Below, in pieces: positions 26,145 through 34,989 of a stretch of 64,000 nt of DNA. This DNA comes from Frateuria_A sp051900425 (GTDB taxonomy: Bacteria > Pseudomonadota > Gammaproteobacteria > Xanthomonadales > Rhodanobacteraceae). The stretch lies in the NCBI RefSeq assembly GCF_051900425.1, contig NZ_JBHZGK010000005.1, positions 1 through 64,000 on the forward strand, in the 5' to 3' direction. A program made the translations under genes and the position numbers. How positions within the stretch are numbered: position 1 is the stretch's first letter; each line of letters begins with the position of its first letter. Below the pieces are notes generated by a model, which worked only from the letters and a program-made list of their open reading frames with translations, was not told where the DNA came from and did not search any database.

Positions 26145-26411
26145 ATGCACGCCAACCTCAATCCCGAAGAAAACACTCACGTCTTCGATGCCCGCGGCAT
26201 CGCCCGCCGCTTCCGCCATTCGGCGATCTTCGGGGCGCTCTCGGCCCTGCGCTCGGGCGAGACGATGCGCTTCATCAACGATCATGACCCGCTGCCGCTG
26301 CTGGCGCAGCTGCGCGAGCGCTTTGGCGAGTACCTGACGGTGAACTACCGCGAACGCGGCCCCCAGGGCGTGGTAGTGGACTCCGGCATCGTCGGCCTGC
26401 CCGGCGAGTAA
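26145..26411 (+). CDS. DUF2249 small protein
   Basis: 88 residues from MHANLNPEENTHVFDARGIARRF. The core LSALRSGETMRFINDHDPLPLLAQLRERFGEYLTVNYRERGPQGVVVDSGI is the DUF2249 pattern, a TusA-like alpha/beta fold often found with hemerythrins, nitrogen-oxide or cytochrome genes. A longer reading to 26088 lacks family similarity. The next gene begins two bases after its stop. Confidence 0.8.
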   Translation: MHANLNPEENTHVFDARGIARRFRHSAIFGALSALRSGETMRFINDHDPLPLLAQLRERFGEYLTVNYRERGPQGVVVDSGIVGLPGE

Positions 26412-26413
26412 CC

Positions 26414-27022
26414 ATGGCCTTCCCGGCGTTTTTCGATCTCGCGCCGCGGATTACCGTGCGCGACCCGCTCGCCGCCCTGCTGGGCGCGAGCGACGATGGC
26501 CTGCTCGTCTACGGCTACGCCGACGCAGTGCGGCTGGCCGGGCACTCCTGCCCCACCGTGGCCGGCGCCTGGCTGATGGCGCGCGCCGCACTTCGTGCGC
26601 TCTACCCCGACGCGCCAGCCGAGCGTGGCGGCGTGTCGGTGCAGATGGGCGCGCCGGAGCGGGAAGGCACCACCGGCGTGGTCGGCCAGGTGCTGACGCT
26701 GGTCACCGGCGCCGCGGCGGCGAATGGTTTCCACGGCATCGGCGGACGCTTCGTGCGTCAGGGCCTGCTGCGTTATGCAACCGCCCCGATGCCGGGCGTG
26801 CGCTTCCAGCGGCGCGACACCGCACAGGCGGTCACGGTGGAGCTGGACCTTTCCCGTGTACCGCCCGCCCCCGGCCTGCGCGAACGCATGGCCGAGGCGC
26901 TGGCGCCGGCGGCGACCGCCGACCAGCGGCGCGCCTTCGGCGAGCTGTGGCAGGACCGTGTGCGGCGCCTGCTGCTGGAGCACGCGGACGACCCGGTGGT
27001 GGTCCGCGTCGAAGCGCCCTGA
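26414..27022 (+). CDS. FmdE-like domain protein
   Basis: 202 residues. YGYADAVRLAGHSCPTVAGAWLMARAALRALYP (about 35-65) resembles the GHxCPG-type metal site of FmdE-family proteins. The second half (GVVGQVLTLVTGAAAANGFHGIGGRFVRQGLLRY) is conserved-looking but unassigned. No signal peptide. Tight spacing with DUF2249 indicates one functional unit, possibly metal or redox cofactor handling; this is inference. The family call itself is moderate. Confidence 0.6.
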   Translation: MAFPAFFDLAPRITVRDPLAALLGASDDGLLVYGYADAVRLAGHSCPTVAGAWLMARAALRALYPDAPAERGGVSVQMGAPEREGTTGVVGQVLTLVTGAAAANGFHGIGGRFVRQGLLRYATAPMPGVRFQRRDTAQAVTVELDLSRVPPAPGLRERMAEALAPAATADQRRAFGELWQDRVRRLLLEHADDPVVVRVEAP

Positions 27023-27025
27023 GGT

Positions 27026-27712
27026 TCAGGCCGGCGTACGCAGATCCTCGCGCACCGTGCCGACGCGACGCGCGGTGTCCTCGCTGTCCGTCAGCCGCAC
27101 CGTTTCGGCCAGTGCGGCGGCATACCAGCGCTGCATGCCGGGCAACTCGCGCAGGCGCTGGGCGTAGGCGAGCGATACGTCGTCCAGTGGCAGGCGGTAG
27201 CTCAGGATGCGCCAGGCGACCGGGGCGAAGAACGCATCGACCGCGCTGAACGCCGTGCCGGCCAGGAACGGCCCGCCAAAGCGCGCCAGTCCCTCGTTCC
27301 ACAGTTCCGCCAGGCGGGACAGATCGCGCTGCAGCGGCGCGTCGATGCCGTGCAGGTCCACCCGCACGGCGCAGTTCATCGGGCAGGTGGTGCGCAGCGC
27401 GGCAAAGCCCGAATGCATCTCGGCGCTGGCGCAACGGGCCCAGGCGCGCACCTTCGCATCGGACGGCCATACGCCCGCATGGCGCTCGGCCAGGTACTCG
27501 ACGATCGCCAGCGAATCCCACACCACCGTGTCGCCGTCGCGCAGGCACGGCACCTTGCCGTTGGGCGCGAAGGGGCGGAAGGCGTCCCAGCTGGAGCCGT
27601 CCTGCAGTGCGACCAGGTGTTCGTCGAAAGGGATCGCCTGTTCGGCCATCAACAGCCAGGGCCGCAACGACCAGGACGAATAGTTCTTGTTGCCGACATA
27701 GAGCTCGTACAC
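27026..27712 (-). CDS. Glutathione S-transferase family protein
   Basis: 228 residues from a GTG preceded by AAGGAG at ideal spacing. The thioredoxin-like N-domain starts YELYVGNKNYSSWSLRPWLLMAEQAIPF, with the catalytic-serine region YSSWSLRPW, and VPCLRDGDTVVWDSLAIVEYLAERH is the glutathione-binding turn. The C-terminal helical domain has the substrate region PFLAGTAFSAVDAFFAPV with the conserved Asp. It belongs to the YfcF-like GST group seen in proteobacteria; substrate unknown. Converges on the FmdE-like gene, three bases apart. Confidence 0.9.
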   Translation of the reverse strand: MYELYVGNKNYSSWSLRPWLLMAEQAIPFDEHLVALQDGSSWDAFRPFAPNGKVPCLRDGDTVVWDSLAIVEYLAERHAGVWPSDAKVRAWARCASAEMHSGFAALRTTCPMNCAVRVDLHGIDAPLQRDLSRLAELWNEGLARFGGPFLAGTAFSAVDAFFAPVAWRILSYRLPLDDVSLAYAQRLRELPGMQRWYAAALAETVRLTDSEDTARRVGTVREDLRTPA

Positions 27713-27723
27713 GGCGGCTCCTT

Positions 27724-28026
27724 TCACGCGTCCACGATCAACAAGGTACCGGTACTGCCCGCATCCACCGCGTGGGCAACACCGGCCGGCACCAGGCAAA
27801 GCTCGCCGGCATGCACGACGCGGCGCGTGCCGCCGATGTGCAATCGCAATTCACCGTCGAGCACGAGCAGCGCTTCGGCGCAGTCGTGCGTCTCTTCGGC
27901 GTAGGTCGCCTGGTCCATGCGCACGAGCTTGAGCCGGGCTTCGCCCACGCACCCGAGCAATCGCGATTGCCACGCTTCCGGCAACCGCGCCGCCAGTGCG
28001 TTCAGATCGAGGACCTCAGCGTCCAC
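27724..28026 (-). CDS. Small cupin protein
   Basis: 100 residues, single cupin barrel: ETHDCAEALLVLDGELRLHIGG (first motif, His and Glu kept) and HAGELCLVPAGVAHAVDAG (second motif with His). Such proteins bind a metal or act as small sensors or isomerases; no function can be assigned. It overlaps the EamA gene stop by 11 bases and precedes the GST gene by 11, so all three are probably one transcript. Confidence 0.8.
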   Translation of the reverse strand: MDAEVLDLNALAARLPEAWQSRLLGCVGEARLKLVRMDQATYAEETHDCAEALLVLDGELRLHIGGTRRVVHAGELCLVPAGVAHAVDAGSTGTLLIVDA

Positions 28027-28933
28027 AGGCGCGCGGCTCCAGCGTGGCCCGCGCGGGCATCGGGCGCCGGCGCAGGTTCGCCAGGATCACGCCGCCGACG
28101 GTAACCGCGCCGCCGACCAGCGTCAGCAGCCCCGGCCGCTCGCCCAGCCAGAACCAGCCGATCAGCACCGCGATCGGCGGCGAGAAATAGATGAAGCTCG
28201 ACACCTGCGACGCCGAGCTGCGGTGGATGGCGATGTTCCAGGCGATGTAGCCGACGAAGGTCGGCGCGAAGCCCAGCCACAACAGCGCGCCGATGCGCGG
28301 CCACGGCGCGGTAGCCAGCGCCTGCGGCAGATGCGTGGCGAACGGCAGCGCACCCAGCGTGCCGGCGAAGAAGGTGAAGGCGGTGACGCCGAACACGCTC
28401 GAGCGCGCGAACAGCGGCTTCTGCCCGACGAAGTAGATCGCCGAAGCGGCGACGCTCAGCAGCACCAGCGCGGCCATCGGCTCGAACTTCACCTGCTTGC
28501 CGCTGGCGAGCACCACCATCACCACGCCGACCAGCGCCACGCCCAGGCCAGCCAGGGTGCGTGCCGGCAGGCGCTCGCGCAGCCACAGCGCCGACAGCGC
28601 CGCGGTGGCGGCCGGCACCAGCGAAATGAGGATCGCCGCGGTGCCGCTGGCGATGCGCGTTTCGGCGTAGTTGAGCGCCATGTGGTAGACGGTCAGCCCG
28701 ATCACGCCCAGCGCCGCCAGTTGCGGCCAGTCGCGCCTGGCCGGCAGCGCCGGGCGCTTGGCCAGCAGCCACAGCGCGAAGCAGAGCGAACCTATGCCCA
28801 GGCGCGCGAAGGCCACCTCGCCCGGCGTGAAGGCCGGCAGTGCGTAGGCGATCGCCGCGTAGGCGGATGACCAGGTGACCAGGGCGACGCCGATCAGGGC
28901 CAGCGTCCGCCCGTCCAGACGGGGGGTGTCCAT
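28016..28933 (-). CDS. EamA/DMT-family transporter
   Basis: 305 residues, ten hydrophobic segments in two EamA repeats: first about 10-135 (LALIGVALVTWSSAYAAI, VAFARLGIGSLCFALWLL, LAALGVIGLTVYHMALNYAETRIASG), second about 145-290 (ALVLLSVAASAIYFVG, FIYFSPPIAVLIGWFWLGERPGLLTLVGGAVTVGGVI). Such proteins usually export amino acids or metabolites. The divergent Lrp-type regulator (115 bases away) is a likely controller, a common pairing for amino-acid exporters. Confidence 0.9.
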   Translation of the reverse strand: MDTPRLDGRTLALIGVALVTWSSAYAAIAYALPAFTPGEVAFARLGIGSLCFALWLLAKRPALPARRDWPQLAALGVIGLTVYHMALNYAETRIASGTAAILISLVPAATAALSALWLRERLPARTLAGLGVALVGVVMVVLASGKQVKFEPMAALVLLSVAASAIYFVGQKPLFARSSVFGVTAFTFFAGTLGALPFATHLPQALATAPWPRIGALLWLGFAPTFVGYIAWNIAIHRSSASQVSSFIYFSPPIAVLIGWFWLGERPGLLTLVGGAVTVGGVILANLRRRPMPARATLEPRACGR

Positions 28934-29048
28934 GGGGAATTCCGGTGCGGGGAAGTGCGCATCCTAGTGACCGCCGGGATGCGCAGGAAGCATGCAACCA
29001 AGCCACAATGGCATGCTTCGCCGACGAACGAATCGTAGAGTCCCCGCC

Positions 29049-29546
29049 ATGGCCTTCGTATCGAAACCCGAGCTGGACGCCCGCGACTGGCAACTGCTCG
29101 AAGCCCTGCAGCAGGACGCGCGCCAGGGCTACGCCGAACTGGGCCGGCAGGTCGGCCTGTCCGCCCCGGCGGTGGCCGAGCGGGTCCGGCGGCTGGAGGA
29201 AGCCGGGGTCATCGCCGGCTACCGCGCCGTCATCGACCCGAAGCGGCTGGGCTACAGCATTGACGCGATGATCCGCCTGCGTTGCGACGGCGGCATCTGC
29301 GCACGCATCGGCGCGCTGGTGGCGGATGTTCCGGAGGTGCTGGAGTGCCGCCGGCTGGCCGGCGAGGATTCGGCGCTGCTGCACGTGGTCGCGCTGTCGG
29401 TGGCGCACCTGGAGGCGGTGCTCGACCGCTTGCTGAAGATCCATCCGAGCGTGAGCACGACCACGCTGGTGGTGCTGCAGACACCGCACGCGAACCGGCC
29501 CCTGACGCGCGCGATGTGGCAGGCGGCGCACGCGGTGGAAGGCTGA
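29049..29546 (+). CDS. Lrp/AsnC-family transcriptional regulator
   Basis: 165 residues from MAFVSKPELDARDWQLLEALQQDARQGYAELG. Helix-turn-helix GRQVGLSAPAVAERVRRLEEAGVIAGYRAVIDPKRLGY (about 30-70) and a C-terminal RAM effector domain (IRLRCDGGICARIGALVADVPEVLECRRLAGEDSALLHVVALSVAHLEAVLDRL). Divergent from the EamA exporter, so it probably senses an amino acid and controls that gene. Confidence 0.92.
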   Translation: MAFVSKPELDARDWQLLEALQQDARQGYAELGRQVGLSAPAVAERVRRLEEAGVIAGYRAVIDPKRLGYSIDAMIRLRCDGGICARIGALVADVPEVLECRRLAGEDSALLHVVALSVAHLEAVLDRLLKIHPSVSTTTLVVLQTPHANRPLTRAMWQAAHAVEG

Positions 29547-29803
29547 GGCAAGACTTCGCCCATCCGCCTGTCGGTACCTTCCCCGCAGGCGGGAGAAGGA
29601 TCCGTTTCCCGTCCTCGAGTCTTTTCCCACTGGCGGGAAGGACTCCGACTCCTCGCTTCCGAGCATGCGCAGGCGTGGCGTGACTCCGAATCCCCGTTTG
29701 CGAGCCTTCCCCCGCCACGCGGGGGAAGGTGCCGACAGGCGGATGGGGGAAGCCCCGCCGGATGCCGGCATACTGCACGCCTGAATGCCCCGAGGAGCCC
29801 CCG
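29547..29803. repeat. Paired inverted repeats (CATCCGCCTGTCGG family)
   Basis: CCCATCCGCCTGTCGGTACC near 29568 and its near-complement GGTGCCGACAGGCGGATGGG near 29728-29748 bracket about 140 bases that also hold two smaller hairpins (GCAGGCGGGAG region and CCCCCGCCACGCGGGGG). The same family recurs in tandem at 55578-56036. No gene within. Confidence 0.7.
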
Positions 29804-31495
29804 ATGTCCGACCTCCCCCTGCCCCCCGACACCGACGACCAGCCGACCGATCCGCAACGCCGCCGCCTGCTCGGTGGCCTGGCCGCGGCCGGCGCCGGGC
29901 TGGCGCTCGCCGGTGCCGGCGCCGAGGCCGTGGCCGGCACCAAGAGCGCCGCCGCGATGGCGCCCACGCAACTGGACGCCCTGCTGCGCAAGCACATCCA
30001 GCGCGTGGTGGTGATCTACGCGGAGAACCGCAGCTTCAACAACCTGTTCGCCGACTTCCCGGGCGTGGCCGAACCACTCTCGGCACTCAAGCCCGAGCAG
30101 TACCGGCAGCGCGACCGCGATGGCTCGGTGCTCAAGACGCTGCCGCCGGTGTGGCACGGCGTGGCCCCGCACGAACAGGTGGTCAACCACCGCAAGTACG
30201 TGGTGCGCCAGGAGGACATCAGCGGATTGCCCAACGCGCCGTGGGCCCTGCGCACCGGCAGCGGCGAGCCGCTGCCGCAGGGCGTGGTCACGCGCGACCT
30301 GTGGCACCGCTTCTACGAGAACCAGCGCCAGATCAACGGCGGCAGGAACGACGGCTTCGTCGCCTGGGGCGATTCGGGCGCGCTGGTGATGGGTTATTAC
30401 GGCGACAACGCCGCGAACCTGCGGCTGTGGCAACTGGCGCGCCAGTACACGCTGTGCGACCACTTTTTCATGGGTGCGTTCGGCGGCTCGTTCCTCAACC
30501 ACCAGTACCTGGTCGCCGCGCAGCCGCCGTATTACCCGCATGCGGATGAGAGCCCCGCGCGCTTCAACATCGCGCAGACGGTCAGCGGCGAGGCCACCGA
30601 CATCCACCTCAAGCTCGCCCACGACTCGCCCGCCAGCGCGATGCAGGGCAAGCCGGAGACACTCACACCCAACTCGCTGACGCCGGATTTCTGGGCGGTC
30701 AACACGATGGGCCCGCCCTACGCACCGGCCTTCTCCAAGGACCCGAACGACCCCACCCGTGCCGACCCCAACAGCGCCAACACGCTGGTCGCGCAGAAGC
30801 ACGCCACCATCGGCGACGTGCTGTCCGAGGCGGGCGTGGACTGGGCCTGGTACGCCGGCGGCTGGAAGCTCGCGCTCGAAGGCAAGGGCGACGGCGACCA
30901 GGCCGACTTCCCGCAGCGGCCCAACTTCCAGCCGCACCACCAGCCGTTCAACTACTTCACCGCGTATGCGCCGGGCACCGCGGCGCGCGCGAAGCATCTG
31001 CGCGACGCGGGCGTGGGCGAGACCGCCGAGACCAACCACTTCCTCGCCGCCGTGGCGGCCGGCACGCTGCCGCAAGTGACCTTCTACAAGCCGCAGGGCG
31101 ACCTCAACATGCACGCCGGCTATTCCGACGTGGACGCGGGCGACCGTCACGTGATGACGGTCATCGAGGCGCTGCAGAAGTCGCCCGCGTGGCCCGGGCT
31201 GCTGGTGATCGTCACGGTCGACGAGAACGGCGGCTGGTGGGACCACGTCGCGCCACCCACGGGCGACCGCTGGGGACCGGGATCGCGCATCCCGGCGATC
31301 ATCGTGTCGCCGCATGCGAAGAAGGGATACGTGGATCACACGGTGTACGACACCGGCTCGATCGCGCGCTTCCTGACCCGCCGCTTCGGGTTGCGCAAGC
31401 TGCCGGGGCTGACGCTGCGCGAGGAGGCGATGCGCGCCGCCGGCGGGCCGCCGCCGGGGGATCTCACGGCCGCGCTGGAATTCGGCGACGCGTAA
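29804..31495 (+). CDS. Tat-exported acid phosphatase / phospholipase C-type phosphoesterase
   Basis: 563 residues, start MSDLPLPPD with GAGGAG nine bases upstream. Twin-arginine-like signal QRRRLLGGLAAAGAGLALAGAG (about 22-43). Phosphoesterase family (PF04185) motifs: VVVIYAENRSFNNLFADFPG (about 68-87), the nucleophile region, HMFM-type FFMGAFGGSFLNHQYL (about 220), TFYKPQGDLNMHAGYSDV (about 425) and VIVTVDENGGWWDHVAPP (about 465), which hold the metal ligands. Related to AcpA of Francisella and non-haemolytic phospholipase C. Role: phosphate scavenging from esters, inferred. Confidence 0.88.
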   Translation: MSDLPLPPDTDDQPTDPQRRRLLGGLAAAGAGLALAGAGAEAVAGTKSAAAMAPTQLDALLRKHIQRVVVIYAENRSFNNLFADFPGVAEPLSALKPEQYRQRDRDGSVLKTLPPVWHGVAPHEQVVNHRKYVVRQEDISGLPNAPWALRTGSGEPLPQGVVTRDLWHRFYENQRQINGGRNDGFVAWGDSGALVMGYYGDNAANLRLWQLARQYTLCDHFFMGAFGGSFLNHQYLVAAQPPYYPHADESPARFNIAQTVSGEATDIHLKLAHDSPASAMQGKPETLTPNSLTPDFWAVNTMGPPYAPAFSKDPNDPTRADPNSANTLVAQKHATIGDVLSEAGVDWAWYAGGWKLALEGKGDGDQADFPQRPNFQPHHQPFNYFTAYAPGTAARAKHLRDAGVGETAETNHFLAAVAAGTLPQVTFYKPQGDLNMHAGYSDVDAGDRHVMTVIEALQKSPAWPGLLVIVTVDENGGWWDHVAPPTGDRWGPGSRIPAIIVSPHAKKGYVDHTVYDTGSIARFLTRRFGLRKLPGLTLREEAMRAAGGPPPGDLTAALEFGDA

Positions 31496-31878
31496 TCTTG
31501 CTCCCTCTCCTCTTTGGGGAGAGGGGCAAATCGGCAGGTGTCCACGCCGCCATAAACCCGCCCTTGCCCCAACTCCCGAGCGCCCGCGGTAAAGCGGCGG
31601 CAGCTCCTCTAAGAGCAAGGGACCCAGCAAGCAAGGCGAGGCGCCTAGCTCTTCTCCCTCACCGGGCTTAGCAGGCCATTTCTTTTGGTTACTTTTCTTT
31701 GGGCCAGCAAAGAAAAGTGACTCGAGCGCCGTCAGGCGATCGAAAGCCCGCCGCAGGCGAGCCCAGTCGCCGGGACACCCCGCAAGAGCGACAAGCAAAG
31801 CAGCGCCCGCGGCGGATCCCCCGCGAGCCCCGCCCCCCTCACCCCAACCCTCTCCCCGACGGGGAGAGGGAGCAAGGC
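31496..31878. repeat. Composite intergenic element, complete copy 1
   Basis: 383 bases without a gene. A CTCTCC...GGGGAGAGG stem (31500-31528) is followed by the composite unit 31568-31875: GCGCCCGCGGTAAAGCGGCG, then CTCACCGGGCT, the hairpin ACTTTTCTTTGGGCCAGC with its complement AAAGAAAAGT (31691-31719), GGCGATCGAAAGCCCGCCGC, and a closing CTCTCCCC...GGGGAGAGG stem. Near-identical layout to 35419-35715. It lies between convergent ends of the phosphoesterase and RND pump genes. Confidence 0.8.
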
Positions 31879-34800
31879 TTAGGCTCGCGCCACCTCGCGG
31901 CGGCGATGCCGTGAGCGGAACGTCCGCCAGCGTGCCGCCAGGCAGGAAAAGATCACATACAGCGCCGGCGTACTGAGCAGCGTCAGGCTCTGCGAGATCA
32001 GCAGCCCGCCGATCAGCGCGATGCCCAGCGGCCGGCGCAGCTCCGAGCCCTCGCCCAGCCCGATCGCGATCGGCAGCGCCGCAAGGATCGCCACCATCGT
32101 CGTCATCATGATCGGCCGGAAACGCACGATGCACGCCTCGCGCACCGCATCGAGCGGCGCCTTGCCGTGCTCGCGCTCGGCCACCAGCGCAAAGTCGATC
32201 ATCATGATCGCGTTCTTCTTGACGATGCCTATCAGGAGCACCAGCGCGATCTGCGAAATCACCGACAGCTCCGTACCAGTCAGCCACAACGCCAGCAGTG
32301 CGCCCACGCCTGCCGCCGGCAGCGTGGAAAGGATCGTCACCGGGTGGATCAGGCTCTCGTAGAGCATGCCCAGCACGATATACACGGTAAGGATCGCCGC
32401 CAGGATCAGCCAGCCCATGCCGCTCTGCGTCTCCATGAAGCGGCGGAAGTCGCCGCCCACGTTGAGGCGGATGTCGCCCGGCATGCGCAAGTCCTCGACC
32501 GTGCGCTGCACGATCGCCATCGCCTCGCCCATGCTCACGCCGTCGGCGAGGTTGAACGAGAGGTCCATCGTGGTGTGCTGGTCCTCGTGCGAGATCGAGG
32601 TGGGCGCAAGCCCCGGCTCCATGTGCGCCAGCGCGCCCAGCGGGATCATCTTGCCGCTCTCCGAGCGTACGTGGATGCGGTTGATCGCCGCCGGCGTGGC
32701 GGTCTGCGAGGGCAGCGCGTTGAGCACCACCTTGTACTGGTTGATGTCCGAGTAGATCGTCGAGACCTGGCGCTGGCCGAAGGCGTTGTAGAGCGCGCCG
32801 TCGATGGTGCCGACCGACACGCCCAGCCGCGCGGCCGTGTCGCGGTCGATCACCACGTTCTGGCGCAGGCCTGCGTCGTCGATGTCGCTGCCGACGTCCT
32901 TGAACTTGGGGTTCTTCTTCAGTGCGTTGATCAGCTTGGGCAACCACTGCTGCAGTTCGGCCAGGTCGTCGCCCTGCAGCGATACCTGGTACTGCGCGCC
33001 CTGGTTGCCGCCGCCCCCGCCGCCGCTGGGCAGGTCCTGGATCGGGCGCAGGCGCAGGTCCAGGTCGGGGAAGCGGTCGGCCTTGGCCGAGAGGCGGGCG
33101 AGCACGGCGAAGGTGTCGTCGGTGCGGCCCTCGGCGCGGGTCTTCAGCTCGATGTTGAACGAGCCGCTGGTGCCCTGCCAGTTGATGCCCAGCCGCGAGC
33201 CGACCGCCTTGACGTCGGGGTCGGCCAGCAGCATCTGCGTGAGGCGATCCTGGCGCGCGATCGCGTCCTTGAAGGACACCGTCGCGCTGGCGCTGGCGCG
33301 GCCCCAGATCAGGCCCGTGTCCTGCCTCGGGAACAGCCCGGTCTTGACCACGCCGAACAGGAAATAAGTGGCCACGATCAGTACCAGCGGGGTCAGCGAA
33401 AGCGCCAGCGCGTGGCGCAGGGCGAAGTCCAGCGAGCGGGTGTACATGCGCAGCATGCCGGCGTGGAAGCGATCCAGCGCGTGGCCCAGCCGGGACGGCT
33501 TCGCGTTGGCGTGGCCGCGCAGGAACAGGCCGCACAGCGAGGGCGTCAACGTCAGCGAGATCACGGCCGACATCGCGATCGCCGCGACCAGCGTCATGGT
33601 GAATTCGTGCATGAACATGCCGGTGATGCCCGGCGCGAACAGCAGCGGGATGAATACCGCGATCAGCGAGGCGGTGATAGATACCACGGTGAAGCCGATT
33701 TCGCGCGCGCCGGTCAGTGCGGCCTCGAAGCGGGGCATGCCCTGATCGATGTGCCGGATCACGTTTTCGATCACCACGATCGCGTCGTCCACCACGAAGC
33801 CGATCGCGATCACCAGCGCCAGCAGCGTGAGGTTGTTGAGTGTGTAGCCGAGCGCATACATCACCACGAACGCGCCGGCGAGCGACAACGGCACGGTCAG
33901 CGCGGCGATCAGCGTGGGCGCGAGCCGACGCAGGAACAGCGCCATGGTCAACACCACCATCGCCAGCGAGATCAGCAGGGTCGCCTGCACCTCATGGAGA
34001 GAGGCGCGGATGGTCGGCGTGCCGTCGAAGTACGCAGTCAGCACGGTCCCGGGCGAGAGGTAGGCACGCAGCGCGGGCACCTGGTCCTTGACTGCATCCA
34101 CCGTGGCGATGACGTTGGCGTCCGCCTTCTTGTAGACGTACATCAGCACCGCCGGCTTGCCCTGGAACCAGGCGGCCTGGTAGGCGTCCTGCTGGCCGGC
34201 GTAGACGTGCGCCACGTCGGACAGGCGGACCGGCACGCCGTTGCGCACGGCGATGATCAGGCTGGCGAAGTCGTCGGCCGTGTGCAGCTGGTCGTTGGCC
34301 GTGACCGCCATGGTGGTCGTGCCGTTGGACAGGAAGCCCTGCGGCGAGGTGACGTTGGCCGCGGTCAGCGCGTTGCGCAACTGGTCCGGCGTCAGACCCA
34401 TGGCGCTGAGCGCGTGCAGGTCGATGTCCACGCGGATCGCCGGCGTCGCTGCGCCGGCGATCTCCACCTGCGACACGCCGGGCAGCTGGCGCAGCCGCTG
34501 CGCCAGCAGGGAGTCGGCGACGTTGAAGAGCGTGGCGGCCGATTCGGTATCGGAGGTGAGCGCGAAAGCGATCACCGGGTCGTCGTTGGGATTGGCCTTC
34601 TCGTAACTGGGCGGGCTGTTGAGGCCGGCTGGCAGGTCCGGCGCCGCGGCATTGATCGCCGCCTGCACGTCGCGCGCCGCCGAGTCCAGATTGGTCCCGC
34701 CGCGGAACATGATGAACACCACCGCGCGCCCTTCCGAACTGTGCGAACGCATCGACTCGATGCCCGGCACCTGGCCAAGGTGCCGCTCCAGCGGCGCGGC

Positions 34801-34989
34801 CACCGTCGAGGCCATCGTGCTGGCGTCGGCGCCGGCTTGCTGCGCCTGCACGAAAATCACCGGAAACTGCATCTGCGGCAGCGCCGACACACCCAGGAGC
34901 GCGTAACAGATCAGTCCTGCCAGCAACACGCCCATGGCCAGCAGCGAGGTGCCGATCGGACGGCGGATGAAGGGGCCGGAAAGGTTCAT
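31879..34989 (-). CDS. RND multidrug efflux permease (MdtC-like)
   Basis: 1036 residues, start MNLSGPFIRRPIGTSLLAMGVLL. Twelve membrane segments in the RND pattern, with two periplasmic loops (about 30-330 and 555-860). TM4 carries the proton-relay acidic residues: ALVIAIGFVVDDAIVVIEN (about 400-420). The fusion to two-permease pumps of the MdtBC type is indicated by a second, different RND permease and one adaptor upstream. It differs from MdtB below in sequence throughout, so it is not a recent duplicate. Exports drugs, bile salts or metals in homologues; the substrate here is unknown. Confidence 0.93.
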   Translation of the reverse strand: MNLSGPFIRRPIGTSLLAMGVLLAGLICYALLGVSALPQMQFPVIFVQAQQAGADASTMASTVAAPLERHLGQVPGIESMRSHSSEGRAVVFIMFRGGTNLDSAARDVQAAINAAAPDLPAGLNSPPSYEKANPNDDPVIAFALTSDTESAATLFNVADSLLAQRLRQLPGVSQVEIAGAATPAIRVDIDLHALSAMGLTPDQLRNALTAANVTSPQGFLSNGTTTMAVTANDQLHTADDFASLIIAVRNGVPVRLSDVAHVYAGQQDAYQAAWFQGKPAVLMYVYKKADANVIATVDAVKDQVPALRAYLSPGTVLTAYFDGTPTIRASLHEVQATLLISLAMVVLTMALFLRRLAPTLIAALTVPLSLAGAFVVMYALGYTLNNLTLLALVIAIGFVVDDAIVVIENVIRHIDQGMPRFEAALTGAREIGFTVVSITASLIAVFIPLLFAPGITGMFMHEFTMTLVAAIAMSAVISLTLTPSLCGLFLRGHANAKPSRLGHALDRFHAGMLRMYTRSLDFALRHALALSLTPLVLIVATYFLFGVVKTGLFPRQDTGLIWGRASASATVSFKDAIARQDRLTQMLLADPDVKAVGSRLGINWQGTSGSFNIELKTRAEGRTDDTFAVLARLSAKADRFPDLDLRLRPIQDLPSGGGGGGNQGAQYQVSLQGDDLAELQQWLPKLINALKKNPKFKDVGSDIDDAGLRQNVVIDRDTAARLGVSVGTIDGALYNAFGQRQVSTIYSDINQYKVVLNALPSQTATPAAINRIHVRSESGKMIPLGALAHMEPGLAPTSISHEDQHTTMDLSFNLADGVSMGEAMAIVQRTVEDLRMPGDIRLNVGGDFRRFMETQSGMGWLILAAILTVYIVLGMLYESLIHPVTILSTLPAAGVGALLALWLTGTELSVISQIALVLLIGIVKKNAIMMIDFALVAEREHGKAPLDAVREACIVRFRPIMMTTMVAILAALPIAIGLGEGSELRRPLGIALIGGLLISQSLTLLSTPALYVIFSCLAARWRTFRSRHRRREVARA

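Noticed and set aside
29252..33535. Minus-strand open frame of 1,427 codons crossing the phosphoesterase and part of the RND gene
   Set aside because: It is out of frame with the real RND permease, runs through intergenic repeats and encodes no recognisable domain; an artefact of few stops in GC-rich DNA.
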